Virus record (IMG/VR): IMGVR_UViG_3300046787_000211
Coordinates: 1-42,952 of that record
DNA from: a virus
Length of the DNA stretch: 42,952 nucleotides
Direction: 5' to 3' (one strand)
Shown: piece after piece, positions 15,724-21,475 of the stretch
How positions within the stretch are numbered: the first letter of the stretch is position 1
Layout: each line of letters begins with the position of its first letter
Position numbers and translations under genes: made by a program
Notes under the pieces: model-generated
Told to the model about the DNA's origin: nothing
Databases searched by the model: none
Seen by the model: the letters and a program-made list of their open reading frames with translations, nothing else

Positions 15724-15863
15724 TAGTTGTTCTCCTTTAGGACTAGGTTGTAAATCTCTTGCAAGGCGATTAGGTCGTTCAGTGGGACGCTTGGGTCTGC
15801 GAGCAGCTCGCCCAAGTATCCGATTAGGGTGTCGGCCTGCAGGCCGTCGATTGCGATTTCCAT
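15723..15863 (-). CDS. Small acidic protein (46 residues)
   Basis: A short gene from ATG at 15863 to a stop that overlaps the next ATG (TAATG). It has a good ribosome site (AGAGGAGAAC) inside the preceding gene, and its own 3' end (AAGGAGAAC) supplies the site for the next gene. The product is a single amphipathic helical protein (TLIGYLGELLADPSVPLNDL). Not recognised. Confidence 0.65.
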   Translation of the reverse strand: MEIAIDGLQADTLIGYLGELLADPSVPLNDLIALQEIYNLVLKENN

Positions 15864-16003
15864 TAGTTGTTCTCCTCTGAAATGGCTACATCGTCATAGC
15901 CAGCGCGGGTGTAAGCCCAAGCAGCGAGACTAGCCTCGGCTGCGGTGAGGTAGCGGTCGTTGATTTCAACGCCACCAACCCATACTGAATACTTCTTAGA
16001 CAT
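15863..16003 (-). CDS. Small hypothetical protein (46 residues)
   Basis: A short gene from ATG at 16003, overlapping the upstream gene by 8 nt and the downstream start by one base. The product begins MSKKYSVWVGGVEINDRYLT and ends EENN; the same EENN-type end is forced by the ribosome site for the next gene. It may be a small beta-alpha protein. Function unknown. Confidence 0.65.
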   Translation of the reverse strand: MSKKYSVWVGGVEINDRYLTAAEASLAAWAYTRAGYDDVAISEENN

Positions 16004-16199
16004 TTGCGAACTCCTCTGGGTCTAGCCAGCCGTCATACGGCTCGATTTCGTCACAACGGAATAGGTCTGCGGTCTCGCCGAGGTAGTCCACCAAGATGCG
16101 GTATGACTGGTCTTCTGCGTCCTGCGCGTTGGTTGCCTCGTCAATGGTGATAGTCATTACGGCGTAGTCGGCAACCCATTGGGTGTTGAACTTGGGCAT
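15996..16199 (-). CDS. Small acidic hypothetical protein
   Basis: A 67-residue acidic protein with an AGGAAG ribosome site. Its pattern (VMTITIDEATNAQDAEDQ) resembles small actinobacteriophage proteins with a short beta strand and amphipathic helix, and it ends in an Asp/Glu-rich segment. It overlaps the following gene by 8 nt. Not recognised. Confidence 0.6.
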   Translation of the reverse strand: MPKFNTQWVADYAVMTITIDEATNAQDAEDQSYRILVDYLGETADLFRCDEIEPYDGWLDPEEFANV

Positions 16200-16201
16200 T
16201 A

Positions 16202-16444
16202 CTAAACTTCCTGTTCGATAGTGCTGTTGATTTGGGTAAGGATTGCGCTGTAAATGGCTTCGTCCTCGTAGTCAAAGCCACCGGAAATGTCTTCCAGCGT
16301 TGCTCGCCACGCCTCGTCTGGGTCTTGCGACTCGGCGAGGTCGTTCTCGAATGGGTCGCGCGTCCACCAGCCGATGAGGATTGGCTCGTTCTGGTCGAGG
16401 CGCGAGAGGGCTGCGATTGCTTGGCGCGGGGTTAGTGCCTTCAT
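16202..16444 (-). CDS. Small acidic hypothetical protein
   Basis: An 80-residue protein. The true start is ATG at 16444, which overlaps the stop of the upstream gene (TAATG); the longer frame upstream has an Arg/Pro-rich composition typical of a shadow frame. It starts with a helix (TPRQAIAALSRL), then ILIGWWTRD, and is acidic in the C-terminal half. The GWW motif after a short helix recalls other small phage early proteins. Function unknown. Confidence 0.6.
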   Translation of the reverse strand: MKALTPRQAIAALSRLDQNEPILIGWWTRDPFENDLAESQDPDEAWRATLEDISGGFDYEDEAIYSAILTQINSTIEQEV

Positions 16445-16782
16445 TAGTTTCCAGCCTCCGCGTCCTGTTCGCTGGCGATTGACTCCAACTGGTTGCGCTT
16501 GAACTCGGACTCGATGTGGTGGGCGATTGCCTGACGGATACCCTCGTGGAGGTAGTCCAACTCCTTGTCGAGGATACGGGACTGGGTGAACGATAGCCAG
16601 AGGTCTTCGGCGTTGTCGCTTGCCCACTCCATTAGGGCTGGGTTGTCGCCGTCAATGTCCTCGTTCTGGACTGCGAGTTCAATGTCTTCCTTGCTGAAGA
16701 AAGTCATTACGATTTGCTCTTCGGGGTCGAGCCAGTCGTTCAACTGGTCTACCGCCGACTTAGCCGACTGGGATAGTGGCAT
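16444..16782 (-). CDS. Acidic helical hypothetical protein
   Basis: A 112-residue acidic, helix-rich protein with a strong ribosome site (AAGGAGTATCAA before ATG). It is first in a run of overlapping genes that extends to 15084. No motif or membrane segment is visible. High acidity and small size fit early phage effectors or DNA mimics, but this is only a possibility. Confidence 0.6.
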   Translation of the reverse strand: MPLSQSAKSAVDQLNDWLDPEEQIVMTFFSKEDIELAVQNEDIDGDNPALMEWASDNAEDLWLSFTQSRILDKELDYLHEGIRQAIAHHIESEFKRNQLESIASEQDAEAGN

Positions 16783-16843
16783 TTGATACTCCTTAGGTTG
16801 GTGGTTGGTGGTGCTAAGTAAATGCTAGGTGGTTTTGTGGTGG

Positions 16844-16876
16844 TATTGGGCGTGGTTTGATAACGAGTGGATAACG
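16844..16876 (+). promoter_or_regulatory. Intergenic site: 15-bp repeat copy 2 plus a TAACG pair
   Basis: The 95-bp gap holds the second perfect copy of TATTGGGCGTGGTTT (16844-16858). Directly beside it is TAACG at 16861-16865 and again at 16872-16876, an 11-bp period identical to the pairs in the 19.8-20.2 kb control region. The complementary strand also reads TTATCCACT, one base off a DnaA box. Confidence 0.55.
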
Positions 16877-16877
16877 C

Positions 16878-17495
16878 TTACTTGCCCTCCTTGATTGGTG
16901 GAACATCGCCGACAGGGAGCGCAACGATTTCGGCATCGGTAATCTCCCAGCCCTGCGTGTCAGCCCACAAACGGCGGGTGGCGAGGGTTGAGCCAACGTA
17001 ATACTGCTCGAGGTTCTTGGTCATCTGACCGCGGGTGACGTGCTCGAGGGCTTGGGCATCTTCGACACTAATGCCCTTCCACATTCCGTAGAGTCGGCGC
17101 GAGTGCTCCCTGATGCCGTGACCATACTTCTCCTGAAGAATGTCGCCAAGGGTCGAGCCCCAACGGAAGAACTGGTTGGCGGTGGTGATTGACGCGAGTT
17201 GCGATAGGCGCTTGCGCTTTTCGGTGTCCTGCTCGAGCGAGTCGTCTACAGGGATTTCTGCGTCTAAGCCGAGTGGCACGTATCGGCGGTTCGTGCCTCC
17301 GTTGCGTTCCAGCCACAGGTCAATCGTGGCTTTGCGGTAGTAGGGGGCTGCGCCGATTTGAACAAAGCCGAATGGGGCTTTGTCGTGACGGGCTGGGAGT
17401 CGCCAGTTTCGCAACTGGTTGAGGGTCATTCCTGTGAGTTCGGATACCTCTCGCGATGAGAGGAGTTCGCCGAACGCGGGGTCGAATAGGGGCAT
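16878..17495 (-). CDS. MerR/excisionase-like HTH DNA-binding protein
   Basis: A 205-residue protein. Residues 10-60 form a winged HTH (LLSSREVSELTGMTLNQLRNWR) with a basic wing ending in the YYRKATIDLWL helix, as in excisionase and MerR-type domains. The rest is helical with conserved-looking Trp and Tyr positions (FFRWGSTLGDIL). The ribosome site is AGAAAGAG, 6 nt before ATG. It lies next to the DnaA boxes and behind a good promoter, so it may be an origin or early regulator. No integrase accompanies it. Confidence 0.7.
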   Translation of the reverse strand: MPLFDPAFGELLSSREVSELTGMTLNQLRNWRLPARHDKAPFGFVQIGAAPYYRKATIDLWLERNGGTNRRYVPLGLDAEIPVDDSLEQDTEKRKRLSQLASITTANQFFRWGSTLGDILQEKYGHGIREHSRRLYGMWKGISVEDAQALEHVTRGQMTKNLEQYYVGSTLATRRLWADTQGWEITDAEIVALPVGDVPPIKEGK

Positions 17496-17511
17496 TTGTA
17501 TCTCTTTCTGC

Positions 17512-17524
17512 TAGATGAGTAAGT
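17512..17524 (+). repeat. TAGATGAGTAAGT element, copy 1
   Basis: This 13-bp sequence in the leader of the HTH gene recurs at 19841-19853 between the -35 and -10 of the early promoter. A related GAGT-N4-GAGT site is at 17687-17701. The positions fit an operator. Confidence 0.5.
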
Positions 17525-17553
17525 CCAAGGGTTCGGGGCTACTCAATGACTAC

Positions 17554-17582
17554 ATTTTAGGGGTTTTGGTTGAAATGGGCAA
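17554..17582 (-). promoter_or_regulatory. Promoter of the HTH gene
   Basis: On the minus strand TTGCCC (17577-17582) and TAAAAT (17554-17559) are separated by exactly 17 bp, a good sigma-70-type arrangement. Transcription would start near 17547 and give a leader of about 50 nt with the ribosome site at its end. Confidence 0.65.
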
Positions 17583-17686
17583 GGGGTTAGGGGAAAAAAG
17601 GGTTGATTTCTAGGGTTTTTCTCTATTTCTAAGTCGGTTCTTAAGAAAAATTAGCGTTCATTACTAATCAACTCTTTTTAGGGAAA

Positions 17687-17701
17687 ATGAGTAAATGAGT
17701 T
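17687..17701 (+). repeat. Operator-like GAGT-N4-GAGT site
   Basis: ATGAGTAAATGAGTT here differs by one base from ATGAGTAAGTGAGTT at 19844-19858, which overlaps the early promoter. Both lie in non-coding control regions of the leftward early block. Confidence 0.5.
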
Positions 17702-17750
17702 AGCAACGCAGTTTTGATTTGGCAAGCGACTTGGGATTTACTCGTGGAAG

Positions 17751-17771
17751 TTATCCACAGAGTTATCCACA
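17751..17771 (+). other. Candidate replication origin: two perfect DnaA boxes
   Basis: TTATCCACA, the strict DnaA-box consensus, occurs at 17751-17759 and 17763-17771, a 12-bp period. It lies in the 278-bp non-coding gap 17496-17773, next to an AT-rich stretch (about 17600-17690, including TTAAGAAAAATTAGCG). Two perfect 9-mers this close are very unlikely by chance. With no phage initiator or polymerase recognised, host DnaA could load here. It could instead be a DnaA-responsive promoter. Confidence 0.65.
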
Positions 17772-17773
17772 GG

Positions 17774-17926
17774 CTATGCCTCCTCCGTTTCTGCGTTGGT
17801 GACACAGGCGCAAGGGGTCACGACAAGGTTGCCGTTGATGCGTTCGATGGTGGCGAGGCAGTCGCATACATCGCACAGGGTGACGTATGGGTGCTTGGCG
17901 GTGATTTTGATTTCGCGGGCGTTCAT
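17774..17926 (-). CDS. Small zinc-binding-like protein (50 residues)
   Basis: A short gene from ATG at 17926, overlapping the upstream stop by one base. The product has CDVCDC near residues 18-23 and CAC near 39-41, a compact metal-binding pattern, between short beta segments (EIKITAKHPYVTL). Its stop is 3 nt from the second DnaA box. Function unknown. Confidence 0.65.
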   Translation of the reverse strand: MNAREIKITAKHPYVTLCDVCDCLATIERINGNLVVTPCACVTNAETEEA

Positions 17927-18114
17927 TAGAGTGCCTCCTCGGTCACGTCTTCAAGCCACCAGTCGGCTGGTGCTTTGACGACACTTGCGAGGTAGTCGTT
18001 GGCGATTGCGTCAGCAACAGCCTCGCCGTTGTCGGTGCGGATAGCGATAGTCATTGATAGCCCGCCAAGCGGGTGGTTGAACTCGTAGACGCGGAGCATC
18101 ATCGGTGCGGACAT
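17926..18114 (-). CDS. Small hypothetical protein
   Basis: A 62-residue acidic protein between two TAATG overlaps. It has a short beta region (MTIAIRTDNGEAV) and an amphipathic helix ending WWLEDVTEEAL. An internal ATG (LSMTIAI) is a possible second start. Not recognised. Confidence 0.55.
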   Translation of the reverse strand: MSAPMMLRVYEFNHPLGGLSMTIAIRTDNGEAVADAIANDYLASVVKAPADWWLEDVTEEAL

Positions 18115-18407
18115 TAGTTTGCCTCCTTTAGGCAGTTGTGGTATTCGGCGTGGAAATAAGGCATAGCCTCATGGCAGGTGGAGCAGTAGTCAATCTGGCT
18201 ATCCTCGTAGACGGCAGACGCGGTGGAGTCGGCGATTACTAGCGCCTCGATTGCGGTTAGCAGGTCGCGATTGGCAGGGGTATCCTCCATTTCGAGGGCA
18301 AGGCGGATACCAGCCCGCAGCTCGGGCACAGGTGGCGTTCCAGCCGCCACCGCCTGCCGTTGCCACGATGAAACGATGTGGTCGAATGTCGGGTGTAGCG
18401 CGGTCAT
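18114..18407 (-). CDS. Small protein with C-terminal Cys/His site
   Basis: A 97-residue helical protein. The C-terminal part carries CSTCHEAM, then HAEYHNC, a likely single zinc site. Start and stop both take part in TAATG overlaps, so expression is tied to its neighbours. Not recognised. Confidence 0.6.
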   Translation of the reverse strand: MTALHPTFDHIVSSWQRQAVAAGTPPVPELRAGIRLALEMEDTPANRDLLTAIEALVIADSTASAVYEDSQIDYCSTCHEAMPYFHAEYHNCLKEAN

Positions 18408-19012
18408 TACGCCACCTCCAAGACATCGGCAACCTCGCGCACGCGGGCAGGCTTATCGTCATAGCGAACCTCGCGGATAATCGCGCCCTTGCCGTTGCGG
18501 GCGATGATTTCCCAAGTGTGGCGGGCGCGGTATGGGTGAACACGAACGCCAACAACAAAGTTCGCGCGGTTGCCCTCCCGAATAGCCTCGTTGCGCGCCT
18601 CGTAGTATGCGCGGTCAATCTCATCGCAGGCGGTCTGCCACTCGCGGTATGCCTCGCGATACGCCTCGATTTCGGCGCGGTGCGCCTCGGAGTGCGCCAA
18701 CAACTCGCGGGCGGAGAGAATACGCGCCTCAATGAGGGCGATACTGGCGCGGGCGGATACCTCAAAGGCAGCGAGGCGCTCCGCGTTGGTTGCCGTGTAT
18801 TCGGCGCGCCCCTCTCGCCAGTTCCAAACCTCCGCTTGGTCACGGCATAGCAGTTCGGGGCTAGGGGTTGCCTCGCCGGAGTTGCCACGCTCCGCGATAG
18901 GGGCGAGGTTCTGAAAATTGCGGGCGTATTCGTGGAGCAACTCGTAATAGCGAGTCACGACAGGCGGAGACTCGGGGCGGGCGGGCTTTTCGGCGCGGGT
19001 AATCTCGGTCAT
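18407..19012 (-). CDS. Coiled-coil protein rich in Ala, Glu and Arg
   Basis: A 201-residue protein. I chose ATG at 19012 behind AAAAGGAAAA over 19084. Residues 60-170 form a long charged helix (EIEAYREAYREWQTACDEID), then a beta-type C-terminal domain (NFVVGVRVHPYRARHTWEII). Codon choice is unusually rich in GCG and CGC. It may be a structural or nucleic-acid-associated protein; not recognised. Confidence 0.55.
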   Translation of the reverse strand: MTEITRAEKPARPESPPVVTRYYELLHEYARNFQNLAPIAERGNSGEATPSPELLCRDQAEVWNWREGRAEYTATNAERLAAFEVSARASIALIEARILSARELLAHSEAHRAEIEAYREAYREWQTACDEIDRAYYEARNEAIREGNRANFVVGVRVHPYRARHTWEIIARNGKGAIIREVRYDDKPARVREVADVLEVA

Positions 19013-19040
19013 AGCAGGTTTTCCTTTTGGTTGGTTGGTG

Positions 19041-19358
19041 CTAGTTGGTTTCGGTTGGGCAGTCGTGTTCAAGTTCGACCTCACGCCAAGCGTGCTCGAA
19101 CTGGTCGCGATAGTAAAGGTAAAGGTCGATTGCCATTAGGCGGTCGATTGTGTCACCTGAAGCAATGCCGAGTTCTTGCCAGCGGTCAGAAAATTCGCTA
19201 GGTAGTTCTATCCATTCACGGATAATCTCGTTCGTGTATGCCGGAATTTCAGAATCTGCCAGTTCGCCAAGGTAATCCTCGACATAGCGCGCCTCTGAAA
19301 TTTCCTCGCGGTTATCGCGAACAGTGCTCAAAATCTTGTCGTAGGTTGTTAGTGCCAT
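19041..19358 (-). CDS. Acidic helical hypothetical protein
   Basis: A 105-residue acidic protein with a perfect ribosome site (AAAAGGAGTAACCGAA before ATG). It is all-helical in pattern with several Trp and Tyr residues and ends DCPTETN. The same AAAAGGAGTAACC leader precedes the next upstream gene, so both use one translation signal. Not recognised. Confidence 0.6.
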   Translation of the reverse strand: MALTTYDKILSTVRDNREEISEARYVEDYLGELADSEIPAYTNEIIREWIELPSEFSDRWQELGIASGDTIDRLMAIDLYLYYRDQFEHAWREVELEHDCPTETN

Positions 19359-19385
19359 TTCGGTTACTCCTTTTGGTTGTTGGTG

Positions 19386-19781
19386 CTACTTCTGGGCGCG
19401 CTCGTTGGCGCTAGGGTATGCGGTGGTTAGGTTCGTGTCGCCGTTGTCGTAAATGATGACATCGCGGAAAGGGACAAACTCGCCAGACTTGACGACAACA
19501 GGGGTAAAGTCCTTGATTCGGACAGAGATAGGCAAATTTGGGAGGTTGTCACGCAACACGGCGCGGAGGCGGGCGAGGGTTGTTTGAGTTGCCCAGCCAG
19601 CGGTTGAGAGGTAAACGCCACCCTGCCAAACTTCAGCGATTAGGTTGCCGTGGTAGCGAATCTCTACATACCCCTCATAAGCGGTAGCAGTCGTGTTATG
19701 GGCGATTGTCTTAGCGTAACGGTTGCCAACTAGGCGGGTTAGGTTGCCGTATGACATCACGGGCAGTTTGAGGTTTGACAT
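19386..19781 (-). CDS. Conserved phage protein with IRYHGNLIAEV motif
   Basis: A 131-residue protein, first in the early sub-operon. I chose ATG at 19781 behind AAAAGGAGTAACC. The middle (YVEIRYHGNLIAEVWQGGVYL, then GWATQTTLARLRAVL) has the same layout as the 20730 gene (YVVRSYGVLIAEAY..., then YSVTTSKHANIVKRAWG) and as many phage proteins of unknown function. It is probably a small beta-sheet protein acting early after infection. The role is unknown. Confidence 0.6.
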   Translation of the reverse strand: MSNLKLPVMSYGNLTRLVGNRYAKTIAHNTTATAYEGYVEIRYHGNLIAEVWQGGVYLSTAGWATQTTLARLRAVLRDNLPNLPISVRIKDFTPVVVKSGEFVPFRDVIIYDNGDTNLTTAYPSANERAQK

Positions 19782-19833
19782 TTTGGTTACTCCTTTTGGT
19801 TGGTTCACAGGCGGTTTGTTCCTGCTAATGAAT

Positions 19834-19863
19834 AACTTAGTAGATGAGTAAGTGAGTTGTCAA
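19834..19863 (-). promoter_or_regulatory. Early promoter P1 (TTGACA-N18-TAAGTT)
   Basis: A perfect -35 box TTGACA (19858-19863, minus strand) is followed after 18 bp by TAAGTT (19834-19839). The start would be near 19827, with a leader of about 45 nt to the first early gene. The spacer contains the GAGT repeat found at 17687, and a TAACG triplet ends about 20 bp upstream, so regulation by a phage protein is likely. Confidence 0.6.
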
Positions 19864-19884
19864 GTCGAACCAAGCATTTTTTTA

Positions 19885-19910
19885 TAACGAATTGGTAACG
19901 AAAAATAACG
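19885..19910 (+). repeat. TAACG triplet upstream of P1
   Basis: TAACG occurs at 19885, 19896 and 19906, with periods of 11 and 10 bp, so the sites lie on one face of the helix. This fits cooperative binding of a dimer or activator upstream of the TTGACA box. Confidence 0.6.
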
Positions 19911-19961
19911 CCTCGTGTAATAAAAGGAGCGCGCGCGCGCGAGTATCGCAATCAGGCTGGC

Positions 19962-19995
19962 TTGTCAAGCAACCAAAGATAACGATTCGGTAACG
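19962..19995 (+). repeat. 34-bp control repeat, copy 1
   Basis: It reads TTGTCAAGCAACCAAAGA followed by TAACG-N6-TAACG. A second copy 72 bp to the right differs at two positions. On the minus strand this places CGTTA-N6-CGTTA, then a 10-bp gap, then TTGACA. A weak TACTCG lies 17 bp beyond. Confidence 0.7.
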
Positions 19996-20033
19996 CTTTG
20001 TCGCTTATGCGCGCATAGCCAAATTGGCGCAGA

Positions 20034-20067
20034 TTGTCAAGCAACCAAAGATAACAATTTGGTAACG
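20034..20067 (+). repeat. 34-bp control repeat, copy 2
   Basis: This is the second copy of the unit at 19962. On the minus strand TTGACA at 20035-20040 is followed after 17 bp by TATGCG (20012-20017), inside the 12-bp palindrome TATGCGCGCATA. It could be a weak promoter that needs an activator bound at the TAACG pair. Confidence 0.7.
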
Positions 20068-20165
20068 GCGGATTCTGCGGGATTCGCTAGCCAAACCGCC
20101 CGACAGCCGCGCAAATTTTGTGATTATCGCACAGCCCTGCCTGTCTAGCAGACAAAACAGCAAAA

Positions 20166-20181
20166 CGTTACCAAATCGTTA
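20166..20181 (-). repeat. Inverted TAACG pair
   Basis: CGTTA at 20166 and 20177 keep the same 11-bp period but face the opposite way from the other pairs. On the minus strand TGCGATAAT lies further left (about 20121-20129), which could be an extended -10. Confidence 0.5.
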
Positions 20182-20223
20182 TAAATGGGGCAGCCAGCGC
20201 GGTCGCATAGCACCCAGCGCAGA

Positions 20224-20249
20224 CGCAGCGCACATTCCACTCGTCCCCT
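20224..20249 (-). repeat. 26-bp intergenic repeat, copy 1
   Basis: It is identical over 26 bp to 21070-21095, and its 13-bp core (minus strand GGGACGAGTGGAA) recurs at 22092-22104. Copies 1 and 2 each lie about 20-30 nt downstream of a terminator and upstream of the next leftward gene group. Confidence 0.75.
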
Positions 20250-20267
20250 AGGGGCCCCACAGGGCGC

Positions 20268-20309
20268 GAAAAACCCCGCCAGCAAGGGTTTTACCTTGCC
20301 AGCGGGGTT
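20268..20309 (-). terminator. Intrinsic terminator for the 20329 gene
   Basis: A 16-position stem with two internal mismatches (20272-20287 with 20294-20309) and a 6-nt loop is followed on the minus strand by TTTTT. It lies 20 nt after the stop of the leftward gene. Confidence 0.8.
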
Positions 20310-20328
20310 CAGGGGCTCTAGCGGGCTG

Positions 20329-20730
20329 CTAGCGGGTTTTCTTGGTGACAGCCACCTCCTCCGCAAACTCTCCAAACTCTGAGTTTCGAATCATTTCCCA
20401 TTCACGCTTGGCATCGGCGAGCGCCTCGTCAATCATCCAGGAGTGTTCGGTCAATACCTCGCGAGCGATGTCATCATCCCAAGCGCTCCAGTTTTCGAAT
20501 GAGCCGTATTCGACCCCGCTAAGCCACGCCTCGCCTAGGTCTGTCCCGAATAGGCGAGCAGACACCTTAAGGCTCAAGAATGACACGCTCCCGTCACGCC
20601 ACGCCTCCAAATACTCCTCGCTAGTGCCGTCCCATTCGCGAGGGTCACAGTGTTCGTCATAAAACGCCTCGAGGACGACATAGAAACTGCCAGCCTTACC
20701 AAGTTTCGCCTCAAATACCCGCGCGCGCAT
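20329..20730 (-). CDS. ArdA-like acidic hypothetical protein
   Basis: A 133-residue acidic protein from ATG at 20730, coupled by TAATG to the gene upstream. It begins with a beta segment (MRARVFEAKLGKAGSFYVVL), and most of the rest is acidic helix (EWDGTSEEYLEAW; WSAWDDDIAREVL). High negative charge and size recall DNA-mimic anti-restriction proteins, but no specific motif proves this. The terminator follows directly. Confidence 0.5.
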   Translation of the reverse strand: MRARVFEAKLGKAGSFYVVLEAFYDEHCDPREWDGTSEEYLEAWRDGSVSFLSLKVSARLFGTDLGEAWLSGVEYGSFENWSAWDDDIAREVLTEHSWMIDEALADAKREWEMIRNSEFGEFAEEVAVTKKTR

Positions 20731-21002
20731 TAGGCGATGCCCCAAGCGCGCTTGACGATGTTCGCGTGCTTGCTGGTGGTGACGCTGTATTGGTAAGCAT
20801 CGGTCGCAAGACCAGCGAAATTCTTGTAAGCCTCCGCAATCAGGACACCGTAAGACCTCACAACATAGCCCTGAGTGCCGTCCTTGTCGTATTGCTCCCA
20901 AGCACCGCTAAGCGTGCCTGTGTGAAACGGTTCGCGGTTCGCGATGTGGCGCTCCGCCTCCTTGAGGGTTGCGCCGTAGTTGTTCGTGTTCTGGGTTGGC
21001 AT
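20730..21002 (-). CDS. Conserved phage protein with YSVTTSKH motif
   Basis: A 90-residue protein from ATG at 21002 behind a GGAGAG site. A GTG-initiated extension to 21086 is possible but would start inside the 26-bp repeat. SYGVLIAEAYKNFAGL followed by YSVTTSKHANIVKRAWG is a pattern seen in many phage proteins of unknown function. It resembles the 19386 gene in layout, so the two may be distant paralogues. Confidence 0.65.
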   Translation of the reverse strand: MPTQNTNNYGATLKEAERHIANREPFHTGTLSGAWEQYDKDGTQGYVVRSYGVLIAEAYKNFAGLATDAYQYSVTTSKHANIVKRAWGIA

Positions 21003-21069
21003 TACTGCTCTCCTTGGTTGATGGATGCCGCCTAACTGGCAACACAACAAGCAAAACACACCTAGACGG

Positions 21070-21095
21070 CGCAGCGCACATTCCACTCGTCCCCT
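21070..21095 (-). repeat. 26-bp intergenic repeat, copy 2
   Basis: A perfect copy of 20224-20249. It sits between the terminator at 21116-21148 and the start of the gene at 21002, about 70 nt before that ATG. Confidence 0.75.
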
Positions 21096-21115
21096 GCGCT
21101 CCCGCTTCCGGGTAT

Positions 21116-21148
21116 GAGAAAACCCCCCAGCCTTTCAGCTGAGGGGTT
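21116..21148 (-). terminator. Intrinsic terminator for the 21169 gene
   Basis: An 11-position stem with one mismatch (21121-21131 with 21138-21148) and a 6-nt loop is followed on the minus strand by TTCTC after the AACC arm. It lies 20 nt after the stop of the membrane-protein gene. Confidence 0.75.
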
Positions 21149-21168
21149 CTTTCCTCGGAGCAAGAGGT

Positions 21169-21414
21169 CTAGTTCTCCCGGCTCATCGCGATGAGGGTGA
21201 GGGTGATGGTGACGATGCTCGCTCCTAGAAGCACGCCACCGAGGCCGATGAGAGAGATGCTTGCCCAGAGTTGCTCGATTGAGCCTCCGAGCACGCCCTG
21301 CTCTGGGATTGCGAGCAACTGCTCGCCGATGCTGTAAACCTGTGCCTGTGCCGTCTGTAATCCAGCCGAACCGGCGATGAATGAGGCGATGAGGATGGTG
21401 ACGAACTTGCGCAT
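21169..21414 (-). CDS. Small membrane protein with signal-like N-terminus
   Basis: An 81-residue protein; ATG at 21414 behind AAAGG is preferred to the longer frame. Residues 1-24 form a signal peptide or first membrane segment (FVTILIASFIAGSAG, with a TAQA cleavage-like site). Residues 51-76 form a second strongly hydrophobic segment (LIGLGGVLLGASIVTITLTL), followed by a short SREN tail. It could be an early membrane effector or holin-like protein, but it is not near the endolysin. Confidence 0.6.
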   Translation of the reverse strand: MRKFVTILIASFIAGSAGLQTAQAQVYSIGEQLLAIPEQGVLGGSIEQLWASISLIGLGGVLLGASIVTITLTLIAMSREN

Positions 21415-21475
21415 TTGATGCCTTTCGTGAGTTTGAGGGGGTGAGCAGTTTAGGCACTTGCTCAGGTGCTGGGGG

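Larger units (their letters stand above)
19782..20328. other. 547-bp non-coding control region
   Basis: No convincing gene is present. From right to left the region holds a terminator (20268-20309), a 26-bp repeat (20224-20249), an inverted TAACG pair (20166-20181), two copies of a 34-bp repeat unit (19962-19995 and 20034-20067) and a third TAACG group (19885-19910). Three TTGACA boxes face left, and a 13-nt GC alternation lies at 19929-19941. The leftward early genes begin at 19781. Confidence 0.75.

Noticed and set aside
18199-18888. 229-residue Arg/Pro/Thr-rich leftward frame
   Set aside because: It overlaps two better genes in another frame, with shadow-type composition.
20145-20375. 76-residue leftward frame across the control region
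   Set aside because: It runs through the terminator, the 26-bp repeat and the end of the next gene. The GTG at copy 1 of the repeat remains only a weak leader-peptide possibility.
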